From Bacillus pseudomycoides (GTDB taxonomy: Bacteria; Bacillota; Bacilli; Bacillales; Bacillaceae_G), in contig NZ_NUQE01000026.1 in the NCBI RefSeq assembly GCF_002582035.1, positions 47,133 to 111,132 of the forward strand: a stretch of DNA of 64,000 bases. The letters run 5' to 3'. The stretch's first letter is position 1, and every line of letters begins with the position of its first letter. Below the pieces are notes generated by a model. It was given only the letters and a program-made list of their open reading frames with translations. It did no database searches and was not told the origin of the DNA. Made by a program: the position numbers and the translations under genes. Below are positions 27,164 through 34,047 of the stretch, in pieces.

Positions 27164-27192
27164 TAGACAATTCAGAAAAAACGGGATATAGT
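27164..27192 (+). promoter_or_regulatory. Promoter of the MarR-MFS operon
   Basis: TAGACA (27164-27169), 17 bases, TATAGT (27187-27192). The -10 box overlaps the palindrome listed next. Confidence 0.6.
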
Positions 27193-27206
27193 TAGCTAGG
27201 TAACTA
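27189..27206 (+). promoter_or_regulatory. Palindromic candidate MarR operator
   Basis: TAGTTA-GCTAGG-TAACTA: six-base inverted arms with six-base centre, between the -10 box and the ribosome site of the MarR gene. Bound repressor would block the promoter. Typical layout for MarR autoregulation. Confidence 0.6.
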
Positions 27207-27225
27207 ATTAGGAAGGAATAAAAAT

Positions 27226-27642
27226 ATGAACGAAAAACAACACTTTTTTCACGTCGTCAGCCAAACTTCTCGGAAATTTTCCAAGAAGTTTAATGAGCGT
27301 GTTTCTCCAACTGGTTTATTCAGTGCACAGTGGGCTGTAATCTTCAGATTGCATCAAACTGGACCGTGCACACAAACGGAATTGTGCCAATATTTAAATG
27401 TTGAATCTCCAACAATGACTCGCACTTTAACACGCATGGAATCGATAGGCTGGATCATTAGAAAAGAAGGAACGGATCGACGCGAGAAGCTCATTTCTTT
27501 ATCAGAAACAGCACTGGCAATGATTCCAATGTGGCAAGAAGAGGTAGACTCATTTGAAGAAAAAGCACTGCAAGATATTAACGACGAAGAACTTCTTCGT
27601 GCTTTTGACGTACTACAAAAAGTAATTCGTAATCTCGATTAG
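27226..27642 (+). CDS. MarR-family transcriptional regulator
   Basis: 138 residues with the MarR winged helix: AQWAVIFRLHQTGPCTQTELCQYLNVESPTMTRTL region (about 35-75) and the wing TDRREKLISLSE. There is a GAAGGA site before the ATG. It lies 11 bases ahead of an MFS pump and behind a palindrome that overlaps the promoter, so it probably represses both genes until a toxic ligand binds. One cysteine is present in the helix region (ELCQYL) and one in PCTQ, so redox sensing is possible. Confidence 0.9.
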   Translation: MNEKQHFFHVVSQTSRKFSKKFNERVSPTGLFSAQWAVIFRLHQTGPCTQTELCQYLNVESPTMTRTLTRMESIGWIIRKEGTDRREKLISLSETALAMIPMWQEEVDSFEEKALQDINDEELLRAFDVLQKVIRNLD

Positions 27643-27653
27643 AAATCGGAGGG

Positions 27654-28859
27654 ATGACTATGGAAAATCAAAAACTTTGGACGAAAGACTTCACCGGAAC
27701 ATGTTTGAGTAGTCTGTTTCTCTTTTTAACATTTTATATGCTCATGACGACCTTACCTATATATGTCATCGATGAACTAAAAGGAAAACCTGGAGAAATG
27801 GGTCTTGTTGCAACAGTATTTCTAATTTCTTCTGTACTGTGCCGACCATTTACAGGTAAATGGCTTGATGATTTAGGAAGAAAGAAAATTTTATTTATCT
27901 CTCTCTCACTCTTTTTAGCTGCAACAGTAATGTATTTTGGTGCTCAAAGTTTATTTTTATTACTTGCTTTGCGCTTCTTACATGGTATCGGATTTGGGAT
28001 GGCCACGACAGCTACTGGTACAATCGTAACAGATGTAGCCCCGGCCCATCGACGCGGCGAAGCGCTTGGTTATTATGGAGTATTTATGAGCTTACCAATG
28101 GTTATTGGTCCTTTTTTAGGATTAACTATCATTTCTAAATTTTCGTTTACAGCTTTATTCATTGTTTGTTCTATATTTTCTATGCTCGCTTTTCTATGCG
28201 GACTACTAGTAAATATTCCTCACGAAAAAACAACTGTAAAGAAAGAAAAGAAACCTATGCAATGGAAAGATTTAATCGAGCCTTCAACAATTCCAATTGC
28301 GATCACAGGGTGCGTACTTTCCTTTTCCTATAGCGGTATCCTTTCATTTATTCCGGTTTATGCAAAGGAACTTGGCATGACCGATATTGCAAGCTATTTC
28401 TTTGTCGTATATGCAATTGTAGTTGTTATTTCTCGTCCATTTTCAGGTAGAATATTTGATCGATTCGGAGAAAATGTTCTCATTTATCCTTCTATTATCA
28501 TATTTATGATTGGAATGTTCACTTTAAGTCAAGCACAAACGCCATTTTGGTTACTTGCTGCCGGTGTACTTATTGGATTTGGATACGGAACCTTAATTCC
28601 AAGCTTCCAAACAATTGCAGTTAGTGTCGCTCCGCACCATCGACGCGGGTCTGCAACAGCTACTTACTTCTCATTTTTCGATACAGGTATGGGTATCGGA
28701 TCTTTCGTACTAGGTATTATCGCAGCGCATTCAAGCTATCAGAATATGTATTTTATTTCTTCTATTATCGTTGTATTTACATTACTTATTTATTATTTTC
28801 TTCACGGACGAAAACAAAAGTTCAAAAAGCAAACAACACAAGGAAAATTATCTGCTTAA
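27654..28859 (+). CDS. MFS drug-efflux-type transporter
   Basis: 401 residues, twelve predicted helices. Conserved loop GKWLDDLGRKKILF (about 66-79) and the second-half GRIFDRFGENVLIYP. GHGIGFGMATTATGTIVTDVAPAHRRGEALG includes the motif C-like run of drug:H+ antiporters, and the loop repeats as HHRRGSATATYF. It is translated 11 bases after its MarR regulator with GGAGG before its start. Probable proton-driven export of a drug or metabolite; substrate unknown. A strong terminator follows. Confidence 0.9.
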   Translation: MTMENQKLWTKDFTGTCLSSLFLFLTFYMLMTTLPIYVIDELKGKPGEMGLVATVFLISSVLCRPFTGKWLDDLGRKKILFISLSLFLAATVMYFGAQSLFLLLALRFLHGIGFGMATTATGTIVTDVAPAHRRGEALGYYGVFMSLPMVIGPFLGLTIISKFSFTALFIVCSIFSMLAFLCGLLVNIPHEKTTVKKEKKPMQWKDLIEPSTIPIAITGCVLSFSYSGILSFIPVYAKELGMTDIASYFFVVYAIVVVISRPFSGRIFDRFGENVLIYPSIIIFMIGMFTLSQAQTPFWLLAAGVLIGFGYGTLIPSFQTIAVSVAPHHRRGSATATYFSFFDTGMGIGSFVLGIIAAHSSYQNMYFISSIIVVFTLLIYYFLHGRKQKFKKQTTQGKLSA

Positions 28860-28866
28860 TGATACA

Positions 28867-28902
28867 AGAGAGAGTAAACTTCTATGTTTACTCTCTCTTT
28901 TT
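28867..28902 (+). terminator. Terminator after the MFS gene
   Basis: AGAGAGAGTAAAC / GTTTACTCTCTCT arms around TTCTAT, followed by TTTTTG. Confidence 0.9.
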
Positions 28903-28949
28903 GCTCTTTAAGAAACTTATATTATAATGAAAGCATAAGGAGGCTTGTT

Positions 28950-30206
28950 ATGAGATTCAAAAAATCCCCTCTAATTTTAATTGTTTTTACTTTTTTATTT
29001 ATATTAACCGGTATGAGCTTTACGTTATTCAAACAAAATAAAGAGATTTCTTCCAAACAAACAGTAACGAAAAAAAACTGGTTAAAAGATCCATATCTTC
29101 GCTGGTCGTATTCACATATGCGAGAATTTGCTTCCACAAAAGTTGTCGCTAAAAATCAAAATTATGTATCTCCCCTTCCAACTAACTTGGAAAATTTAGA
29201 TGATTTACATATTACAGATGAAAATAATCATAATACGACTGTTCTTCAATTATTAGAAAAATACAAAACAGATGCTTTTATTGTCCTGCACGATGATAAA
29301 GTTGTATATGAACGGTATTTTGATGGATATAAAGAAAATGAACCACACGGTATGGCTTCGTTATCAAAAGTATTTACAGGATTTCTCATTAGCGAACTCA
29401 TTGAAGAAGGAAAGCTACAACCCGATATAACTGCAGAAACTTACGTAAAAGAATTACAAGGAACACCATTTGGAAAGGCAACAATTCAGCAACTACTAGA
29501 CATGCAAGTTTCAGTAGAATACCCAACTCATGGCTTTAAACAGGCTGGATTAGATAATCAAGATGCACAATTATATTTAGCGAGTAATCTTCTTCCTCGC
29601 GGTAAAAACTATGATGGACCGTTAAAAATTTATGACATGTTATTAGAAGCAAACGAAACTGCTGCTCCTGGAGAGAATTTTTCATATGATAACGGTTCCG
29701 CCGAAACACTTGGATGGGTGATTCGTACTGTGACAGGAAAATCCCTAGCAGACATGGTAAGTGAACGTTTTTGGTCACAAATTGGAGCAGAAGAGGATGC
29801 TTATTATGTTGTTGATGAAACAGGGGTGGAACAAGCCAGCGCAGGATTAAATGCGACTGCTCGAGATATGGCAAGGTTCGGAAAAATGATTGGAGACAAT
29901 GGCGTATATGATGGAAAACAAATTATTTCTTCTTCTATCATTGATGAAATTAAGAATATTAAAAAATATGAACTTCCGGTTGGTGATGGTGAAGCATTTT
30001 CTTATCATAATCAATGGTGGATTCCCCATAATGAACATGGTGGATTCGAAGTACATGGAAGTTATGGACAACGCCTATTTATTTATCCACCTGCGCATAT
30101 GGTTATCGTTCATTTCTCATCAAATGCGAATCATAACGGAGAAATACAATCTGTATATGGAGATATGTATTTACAAATCGCTAAGTTTTTACAGCAAGAA
30201 CACTAA
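28950..30206 (+). CDS. Secreted or anchored serine hydrolase, beta-lactamase class C fold
   Basis: 418 residues. An N-terminal hydrophobic segment (about 7-28) is a signal anchor or uncleaved signal peptide, after which the protein is outside. Catalytic motifs: SLSK (S-x-x-K, near residue 152) and FSYDNGSAE (Y-x-N). The third box is HGSYGQ-like near 372. This is the penicillin-binding/esterase (PF00144) family; some members act as D,D-peptidases or esterases rather than lactamases. The ATG at 28950 follows AAGGAGG by six bases; the frame extends 22 codons further up into the terminator of the preceding gene. Monocistronic. Confidence 0.9.
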   Translation: MRFKKSPLILIVFTFLFILTGMSFTLFKQNKEISSKQTVTKKNWLKDPYLRWSYSHMREFASTKVVAKNQNYVSPLPTNLENLDDLHITDENNHNTTVLQLLEKYKTDAFIVLHDDKVVYERYFDGYKENEPHGMASLSKVFTGFLISELIEEGKLQPDITAETYVKELQGTPFGKATIQQLLDMQVSVEYPTHGFKQAGLDNQDAQLYLASNLLPRGKNYDGPLKIYDMLLEANETAAPGENFSYDNGSAETLGWVIRTVTGKSLADMVSERFWSQIGAEEDAYYVVDETGVEQASAGLNATARDMARFGKMIGDNGVYDGKQIISSSIIDEIKNIKKYELPVGDGEAFSYHNQWWIPHNEHGGFEVHGSYGQRLFIYPPAHMVIVHFSSNANHNGEIQSVYGDMYLQIAKFLQQEH

Positions 30207-30240
30207 AATTAAACTTAAATTCTCAAAGTTTTTGTTACGA

Positions 30241-30266
30241 AAAGAGTTGTCTTATGGCAACTCTTT
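30241..30266. terminator. Terminator between convergent genes
   Basis: AAAGAGTTG / CAACTCTTT arms between the hydrolase gene (plus) and the 122-residue gene (minus), whose last codons it overlaps. It can serve both. Confidence 0.65.
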
Positions 30267-30620
30267 CTCGATGATTGTAATTACATTTTTCCATTGTTCT
30301 TCTGAAAAACATAAAGGTTCTAACTGAAATACCATCGAACACAGCTCTTCTATATAATGGACATTTGCCTGTAAAAATTCCCATCGGAGCAACTTAGGTA
30401 TATATAAATCTGCAACCTGTTTATTTTGTTCTACTAAAATGTCTACTTCTCTCTCACAAATACCCCTTATAAGATATTCTTCCCGCACTTCTTGTTTAAC
30501 TTTAGAAAATTGCTTGCTATTCTCTTTTATCCTAGATAAACAAGAAAGATAAGAATAAAACAAATCATCTTCTCTTTTACATACATTCATAATTTTATAA
30601 ATCTGTTCCCTATTTTTCAT
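30252..30620 (-). CDS. Hypothetical protein of 122 residues
   Basis: No recognisable family. All-helical prediction, rich in E, K, L and with five cysteines spread along the chain (MNVCKRE, LSCLS, GICERE, ELCSM, LCFSE). Its ATG overlaps the stop of the oxidoreductase gene by four bases, so it is made in coupling with that enzyme and may be a partner. No signal peptide. Confidence 0.7.
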   Translation of the reverse strand: MKNREQIYKIMNVCKREDDLFYSYLSCLSRIKENSKQFSKVKQEVREEYLIRGICEREVDILVEQNKQVADLYIPKLLRWEFLQANVHYIEELCSMVFQLEPLCFSEEQWKNVITIIEKELP

Positions 30621-31192
30621 AATTTCGCTGCCTTCTCATATATCTTTTGCAGCCATTTCTCTCTTTTTTCTTGTTTACTACTTTTCACGGATTGAAATAC
30701 AGAACGCTTTATGTTACGTATTCCACAAAAGGACAATATTCCTTTCTTCATCACAATCCATTCAGCTGATCGGTATAAAAGAGCAGCGTACCATAAAGGA
30801 GAATCTAGTGAATAAATCACCCATGCTTGTTTTCCTGTAAGTAATCCTTTAGGCATTATCCCTTCATATTTGTAAGCAAAACCTGAAACAAATACTCGGT
30901 CAATAAATCCCTTTAATATCGCCGGCATACTCCACCACCAAACTGGATAAATAAAAATGAAGTAATCTGCCTCCGTAACTAATTTCCTATATTCCCCTGT
31001 TTCTTCCTCATGCACTAAATCTCTTCTCTTTTTTGTCTCATTAAAGGTTAGAACAGGATTAAATTGTTCCTTATACAAATCAAGAACAGTTACAGAGTGA
31101 TTTGTCTTTTGTAACCCTTGTTCCACATGTTTCAAAATAGCAGCATTGAAACTTGACGGGTTTGGATGCGTGTATACAATTAATATGTTCAT
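30617..31192 (-). CDS. NAD(P)H dehydrogenase (quinone)-type flavoprotein
   Basis: 191 residues, flavodoxin-like fold: NILIVYTHPNPSSFNAAIL at the N-terminus (FMN/FAD phosphate loop), FIFIYPVWWWSMPAILKGFIDRVF (about 75-98) and GKQAWVIYS. Members reduce quinones or act as KefF-like accessory subunits. The start ATG at 31192 has AAAGGTG 12 bases upstream; a longer frame exists but its added part is polar and unlike the family. Overlaps the 122-residue gene (ATGA). Confidence 0.85.
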   Translation of the reverse strand: MNILIVYTHPNPSSFNAAILKHVEQGLQKTNHSVTVLDLYKEQFNPVLTFNETKKRRDLVHEEETGEYRKLVTEADYFIFIYPVWWWSMPAILKGFIDRVFVSGFAYKYEGIMPKGLLTGKQAWVIYSLDSPLWYAALLYRSAEWIVMKKGILSFCGIRNIKRSVFQSVKSSKQEKREKWLQKIYEKAAKL

Positions 31193-31262
31193 TGCAAACA
31201 ACACCTTTCCTTTAATTTCCTTTTGACTTTTATTGGATTCACATGCTATTCTAATACATGTC

Positions 31263-31347
31263 AAAGGGCAAGTCTCTTCGACAAAAACAACGGCACCTAT
31301 TCGGCGATGGTGTCTTTTTTATTTGTTAGCCGAGAACGCCCATCTTT
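31263..31347. other. Structured intergenic element of unknown type
   Basis: An imperfect inverted repeat of about 85 bases. Outer pairs are AAAG/CTTT, GGC/GCC and TCTC/GAGA (31263-31278 with 31331-31347). Inside lies a hairpin GGCACC...GGTGTC (31292-31314) followed on the plus strand by TTTTTTAT. It may be a small RNA gene, a terminator or a small mobile repeat. No gene overlaps it. Confidence 0.45.
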
Positions 31348-31397
31348 CGGGGCACATTTAATTTTTGAACACTACACACTCAGCACCATTTCCATGT

Positions 31398-31424
31398 AAA
31401 AAGACTGCATAGTACAGTCTTTTT
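31398..31424. terminator. Symmetric hairpin with T run
   Basis: AAAAAGACTG / CAGTCTTTTT arms with seven-base loop; T runs on both strands. It lies between the 88-residue gene and the structured element. Confidence 0.6.
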
Positions 31425-31474
31425 ATCTACATACATCTAAAATAAGTGAATTTTCAAATAAATTATAACATATA

Positions 31475-31499
31475 AAAAGAGAGATCAACTCCCTCTTTT
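31475..31499 (-). terminator. Terminator after the SAM-riboswitch-controlled gene
   Basis: On the minus strand AAAAGAG...CTCTTTT arms at and just past the stop codon (31485), then TATATG. It limits the riboswitch transcript to one gene. Confidence 0.6.
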
Positions 31500-31751
31500 C
31501 TCTTTTACTATGTAGTAAATCCCCTTATCATCTATATATTGATGTGGCTCTGCTAAAGTAATTTTCCCATCCAGTTTTAGTTCATCAAGTAACCGCAGTA
31601 AATAAAATTGTTGAAGCATCTTTTTCGCAAATTTCCCTTTATGTTCAGAAGCAATATACTCTTGGATATCCAATAACGTAATCGGCTCTTCTTTTTCTTC
31701 CATATATTCGTAAATTGCACTTCGCAACGTAACATATTTCTCGATTGTCAC
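31485..31751 (-). CDS. Small protein of unknown function controlled by a SAM-I riboswitch
   Basis: 88 residues if the GTG at 31751 is the start (AAAGGAG lies 11 bases upstream); an ATG at 31784 would give 99 residues but has no ribosome site. The chain TLRSAIYEYMEEKEE, ITLLDIQEYIASEHKG and FAKKMLQQFYLLRLLDELKLDGKITL followed by a two-strand end (EPHQYIDDKGIYYIV) looks like a winged helix-turn-helix domain. No cysteine, no membrane segment. I do not recognise the family. Being the only gene behind an S-box with its own promoter and terminator, it should rise when S-adenosylmethionine is low, so a role in methionine/SAM or sulfur control is a reasonable inference. Confidence 0.75.
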   Translation of the reverse strand: MTIEKYVTLRSAIYEYMEEKEEPITLLDIQEYIASEHKGKFAKKMLQQFYLLRLLDELKLDGKITLAEPHQYIDDKGIYYIVKEKRGS

Positions 31752-31809
31752 AGCTATGTCCACTCCTTTCTTCTCGTTGTCCATCTTTCATTATCGGTTT
31801 TTTTGCAAT

Positions 31810-31835
31810 AAAAAAACCTCTTCGATAAGAAGAAG
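31810..31835 (-). terminator. Terminator of the SAM riboswitch expression platform
   Basis: Minus-strand CTTCTTC-TTAT-C-GAAGAGG then TTTTTTT. Its 5' arm (CTTCTTATC) is complementary to the aptamer's 3' P1 strand GATAAGAAG, giving the alternative antiterminator. Confidence 0.85.
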
Positions 31836-31852
31836 CAGAACATATCTCTTCC

Positions 31853-31951
31853 TTCTTATCTCTCAGAACAAAACTGTTCTGCTGGAATTAGCACCTGCAT
31901 TGCGGTTGCTGGGTTTCATCGGGCCAGTCCCTCCACCTCTCTGGATAAGAA
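31853..31951 (-). promoter_or_regulatory. SAM-I (S-box) riboswitch aptamer
   Basis: Minus strand. Conserved core is present: P1 TTCTTATC/GATAAGAA, then CAGAGAGGTGGAGGGACTGG, CCCGATGAAACCCAGCAACC and the GGTGCTAATTCC segment, with a GCAGAACAG...CTGTTCTG-type arm before P1 closes. SAM binding should stabilise P1, free the downstream terminator and switch the gene off. Confidence 0.95.
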
Positions 31952-31970
31952 AATATTCACTTTATCTCTT

Positions 31971-31999
31971 ACTATAATGAATATAATCAAAAAAGTCAA
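31971..31999 (-). promoter_or_regulatory. Promoter of the SAM-riboswitch transcript
   Basis: Minus strand TTGACT (31994-31999), 17 bases, TATAGT (31971-31976), about 20 bases ahead of P1. Confidence 0.8.
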
Positions 32000-32097
32000 T
32001 TCTTATAAGAATAATCAGGATTTATTTTTTAGAAAACTATTATATTTTGTTTCGTTTTGCTCATACTACAAATGTATAGACCAAAGGAGGTGCAATC

Positions 32098-32289
32098 ATG
32101 CAAAAAAATGCACGTGGTCATGTTCAAGATTCTTGCCAAGCTTTACATGAAGCACAAAATTGTTTACAAAACGCCTTGCAAACAGTTGAGAAATCAGATA
32201 ATCGTCAACGCATTGAACAATCTTTACAAGCTGTCCAACATGCGCTGCAACAATCTGATAGTACAGCAGAAGTTTTATCTCAAGAATGA
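32098..32289 (+). CDS. Small helical protein of 63 residues, unknown
   Basis: AAAGGAGGTGCAATC precedes the ATG, an excellent ribosome site. The sequence is rich in Q, A, L, and H with heptad-like spacing (CQALHEAQNCLQNALQTVE, LQAVQHALQQSDS), so an amphipathic helix pair or coiled coil is likely. Two cysteines. No family recognised. A degenerate bcr1-like repeat begins right at its stop codon. Confidence 0.75.
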   Translation: MQKNARGHVQDSCQALHEAQNCLQNALQTVEKSDNRQRIEQSLQAVQHALQQSDSTAEVLSQE

Positions 32290-32290
32290 A

Positions 32291-32365
32291 ATAAAGTGAA
32301 ACTTCCATCAGTGGTGGTTTGTCTTCAGCTCTCACTGATGGAAAACTCTCATCAGTCGAACTCTT
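32291..32365 (+). repeat. Degenerate bcr1-like repeat
   Basis: Starts ATAAAGTGAAACTTCCATCAGTGG and keeps a CTCACTGATGG arm and the CAGTCGAACTCTTACG segment, then fades. The right end is not clear. Confidence 0.65.
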
Positions 32366-32438
32366 ACGATTCGTTATCTTCTCCAATCCCTCAGAACCAT
32401 CAGAATTTCCCTTCCAAACTTTCCACCTGGTCTAGATT

Positions 32439-32909
32439 CTAATCATAATTTCTTTTTTTACGAGTTTCTTTTTCCCATTCACTTAAATATGGTACATATT
32501 CAAACTCATATGGTTCATCAGATAATAGAGAAATGAATTCCAGCTTATTCCCATCACAATCGAGAAAATAAACACTTGCTGCCTGCATCCAACTTTGGAC
32601 AATGGGTTCTTGATTCCCTTTCCCTTGGCTTCCAATCACTTCTATCCCCCTCGCTTCTAGCCAAGTTTTAGACCGCTTTAAAAAATCCAATTCTACTCCA
32701 AAAGCAAAATGATTAAGCTGAATAGAAGCATCTTTTGGCTTTTCCCATAATCCCAACATTTGTTGCTTTTCCTCTCCTACCCAAAAAAATGCTACTTTCC
32801 TTTCAGATAATTTACTCGCTAGCTTTAATCCAAGTTTATTTTGGTAAAAATCAATTGCTCTCTCTAGATGCCTTACATGTAAATGTGTTTCATATAGATT
32901 TTTTATCAT
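32439..32909 (-). CDS. VOC-family (glyoxalase/bleomycin resistance-like) protein
   Basis: 156 residues with the paired beta-alpha-beta-beta-beta pattern: ETHLHVRHLERAIDFYQNKLGLKL at the start, LNHFAFGVELDFLKRSKTWLEARGIEVIG in the second half, and VYFLDCDGNKLEFISLL near the end. Metal-type positions (His in THLHV, His in LNHFAF, Glu in NKLEFI) are present. Activity could be dioxygenase, lyase or thiol transferase-like resistance; not resolvable. AAGGGA precedes the ATG. Confidence 0.85.
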   Translation of the reverse strand: MIKNLYETHLHVRHLERAIDFYQNKLGLKLASKLSERKVAFFWVGEEKQQMLGLWEKPKDASIQLNHFAFGVELDFLKRSKTWLEARGIEVIGSQGKGNQEPIVQSWMQAASVYFLDCDGNKLEFISLLSDEPYEFEYVPYLSEWEKETRKKRNYD

Positions 32910-33225
32910 GTTTTAATCCCTTCTTCGTACTAATTCAATCAGTTGCAGCGCTAGCCTATGCCAAGCCAACAGTTATCAGTTATCACTCATCTCCCCCCTT
33001 GTTTTCTCTCAATTTTACGATAGGGAATCTATATACAAAAGGAGGAAATCTGAAATATCACTCTCTTCATCACTACCAGTATATAGAAATATCATTATTG
33101 CAACATCCATCTGTTGTCTCATCTTTCTATCTATGAGTGTAGTACCATAGTATGAGAAACAAAGTATGAATTGGATTCTAATTCCTAAATAGTTCATTAA
33201 AAATGCACTTACTTATACATAAAAA
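32910..33225. other. Intergenic region without a supported gene
   Basis: About 315 bases. The plus strand carries an isolated ribosome-site-like AAAGGAGGAAATC near 33040 but no start codon follows within reach. Nothing else is supported apart from the ECF operon terminator at the right end. Confidence 0.5.
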
Positions 33226-33256
33226 AGACACCCCTTACATCATGTAAGAAGTGTCT
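33226..33256 (-). terminator. Terminator of the ECF transporter operon
   Basis: AGACAC...GTGTCT with inner CTTAC/GTAAG, then TTTTTTATG on the minus strand. It is about 100 bases past the last stop. Confidence 0.8.
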
Positions 33257-33360
33257 CAAAAGGCGAACGAATATGTAAGTCGCGATCCTACTGTATATAT
33301 GTATGTCTTATAAGAAAAACTTATTCCCTATTCACTTGAGAAAATGTGGGTTACTTTTCC

Positions 33361-34047
33361 TTATTCTAATATACCGTACTTCTTCTTAAAGCGTGCCAAT
33401 ATTTTAATCCAAGATGTGCTAAACACCAAAAGAAAAAATACATTGGAAAGTGCATGTGCAAGATCAAAATAAAAACTTGTAATGTATGCTTTTATAAAAG
33501 TATCCCATGTTAGTTCTTTCAAAAAGCCAATAAGAAACCATAAATTCATAATCCAATTAAAAGCAAATCCTGCTATAAATCCAAAGAGAGCTCGTCCCCA
33601 TAATGTTTTCATCATCCACGTATGACGCAACAGTCCTGCTGAAAAACCCATCATACCCCAGCAAAACATTTGCCACGGGGTCCAAGGTCCTTGCCCTAGG
33701 AATATATTAGAAATCAACGCAGCTGTTGCACCTATAAGAAAACCCGTCTCACTACCAAATACAATTGCTGATACAATAATAACAAACGAAGTTGGTTGTA
33801 CACTCGGAATGATTGAAAATGGAACGCGGCTAATCGCAGCAATTGCTGCTAAGACCGCTACAAGTACAATTTCACGCGAAACAAAAGCTTTTTTCTCGAA
33901 ACGCACATAAAACGGCAACATAATCACAATTAAAAAGAAAAGACTGCACCATATATAATATTGATCCGTCACAAAAGACGTAAATAAAAGTGTGATAATC
34001 AACACTAAAAAAACGACTACAACTATACCAACATATCTTTTGGACAC
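33361..34047 (-). CDS. ECF transporter substrate-binding (S) component
   Basis: 228 residues, six predicted membrane helices. VAVLAAIAAISRVPF and the stretch FLIGATAALISNIFLGQGPWTPWQMFCWG (about 110-138) are typical of S components; the PWTPWQM sequence is like that of the cobalamin-type group (CbrT-like) as I recall it. The start is a GTG at 34047 inside the last codons of the ATPase gene (25-base overlap), implying coupled translation. With the downstream position in an operon that encodes EcfT, a two-domain EcfA and two DUF4430 surface proteins, corrinoid uptake is the best inference. Confidence 0.85.
   Translation of the reverse strand: MSKRYVGIVVVVFLVLIITLLFTSFVTDQYYIWCSLFFLIVIMLPFYVRFEKKAFVSREIVLVAVLAAIAAISRVPFSIIPSVQPTSFVIIVSAIVFGSETGFLIGATAALISNIFLGQGPWTPWQMFCWGMMGFSAGLLRHTWMMKTLWGRALFGFIAGFAFNWIMNLWFLIGFLKELTWDTFIKAYITSFYFDLAHALSNVFFLLVFSTSWIKILARFKKKYGILE

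Noticed and set aside
32096-32386. Minus-strand frame of 96 codons over the 63-residue gene
   Set aside because: The plus-strand gene has a perfect ribosome site; the minus frame runs through the repeat and has none.
32910-33225. Small gene after an AAAGGAGGAAATC site near 33040
   Set aside because: No start codon follows within usable distance, and the 60-codon minus frame there has no ribosome site.
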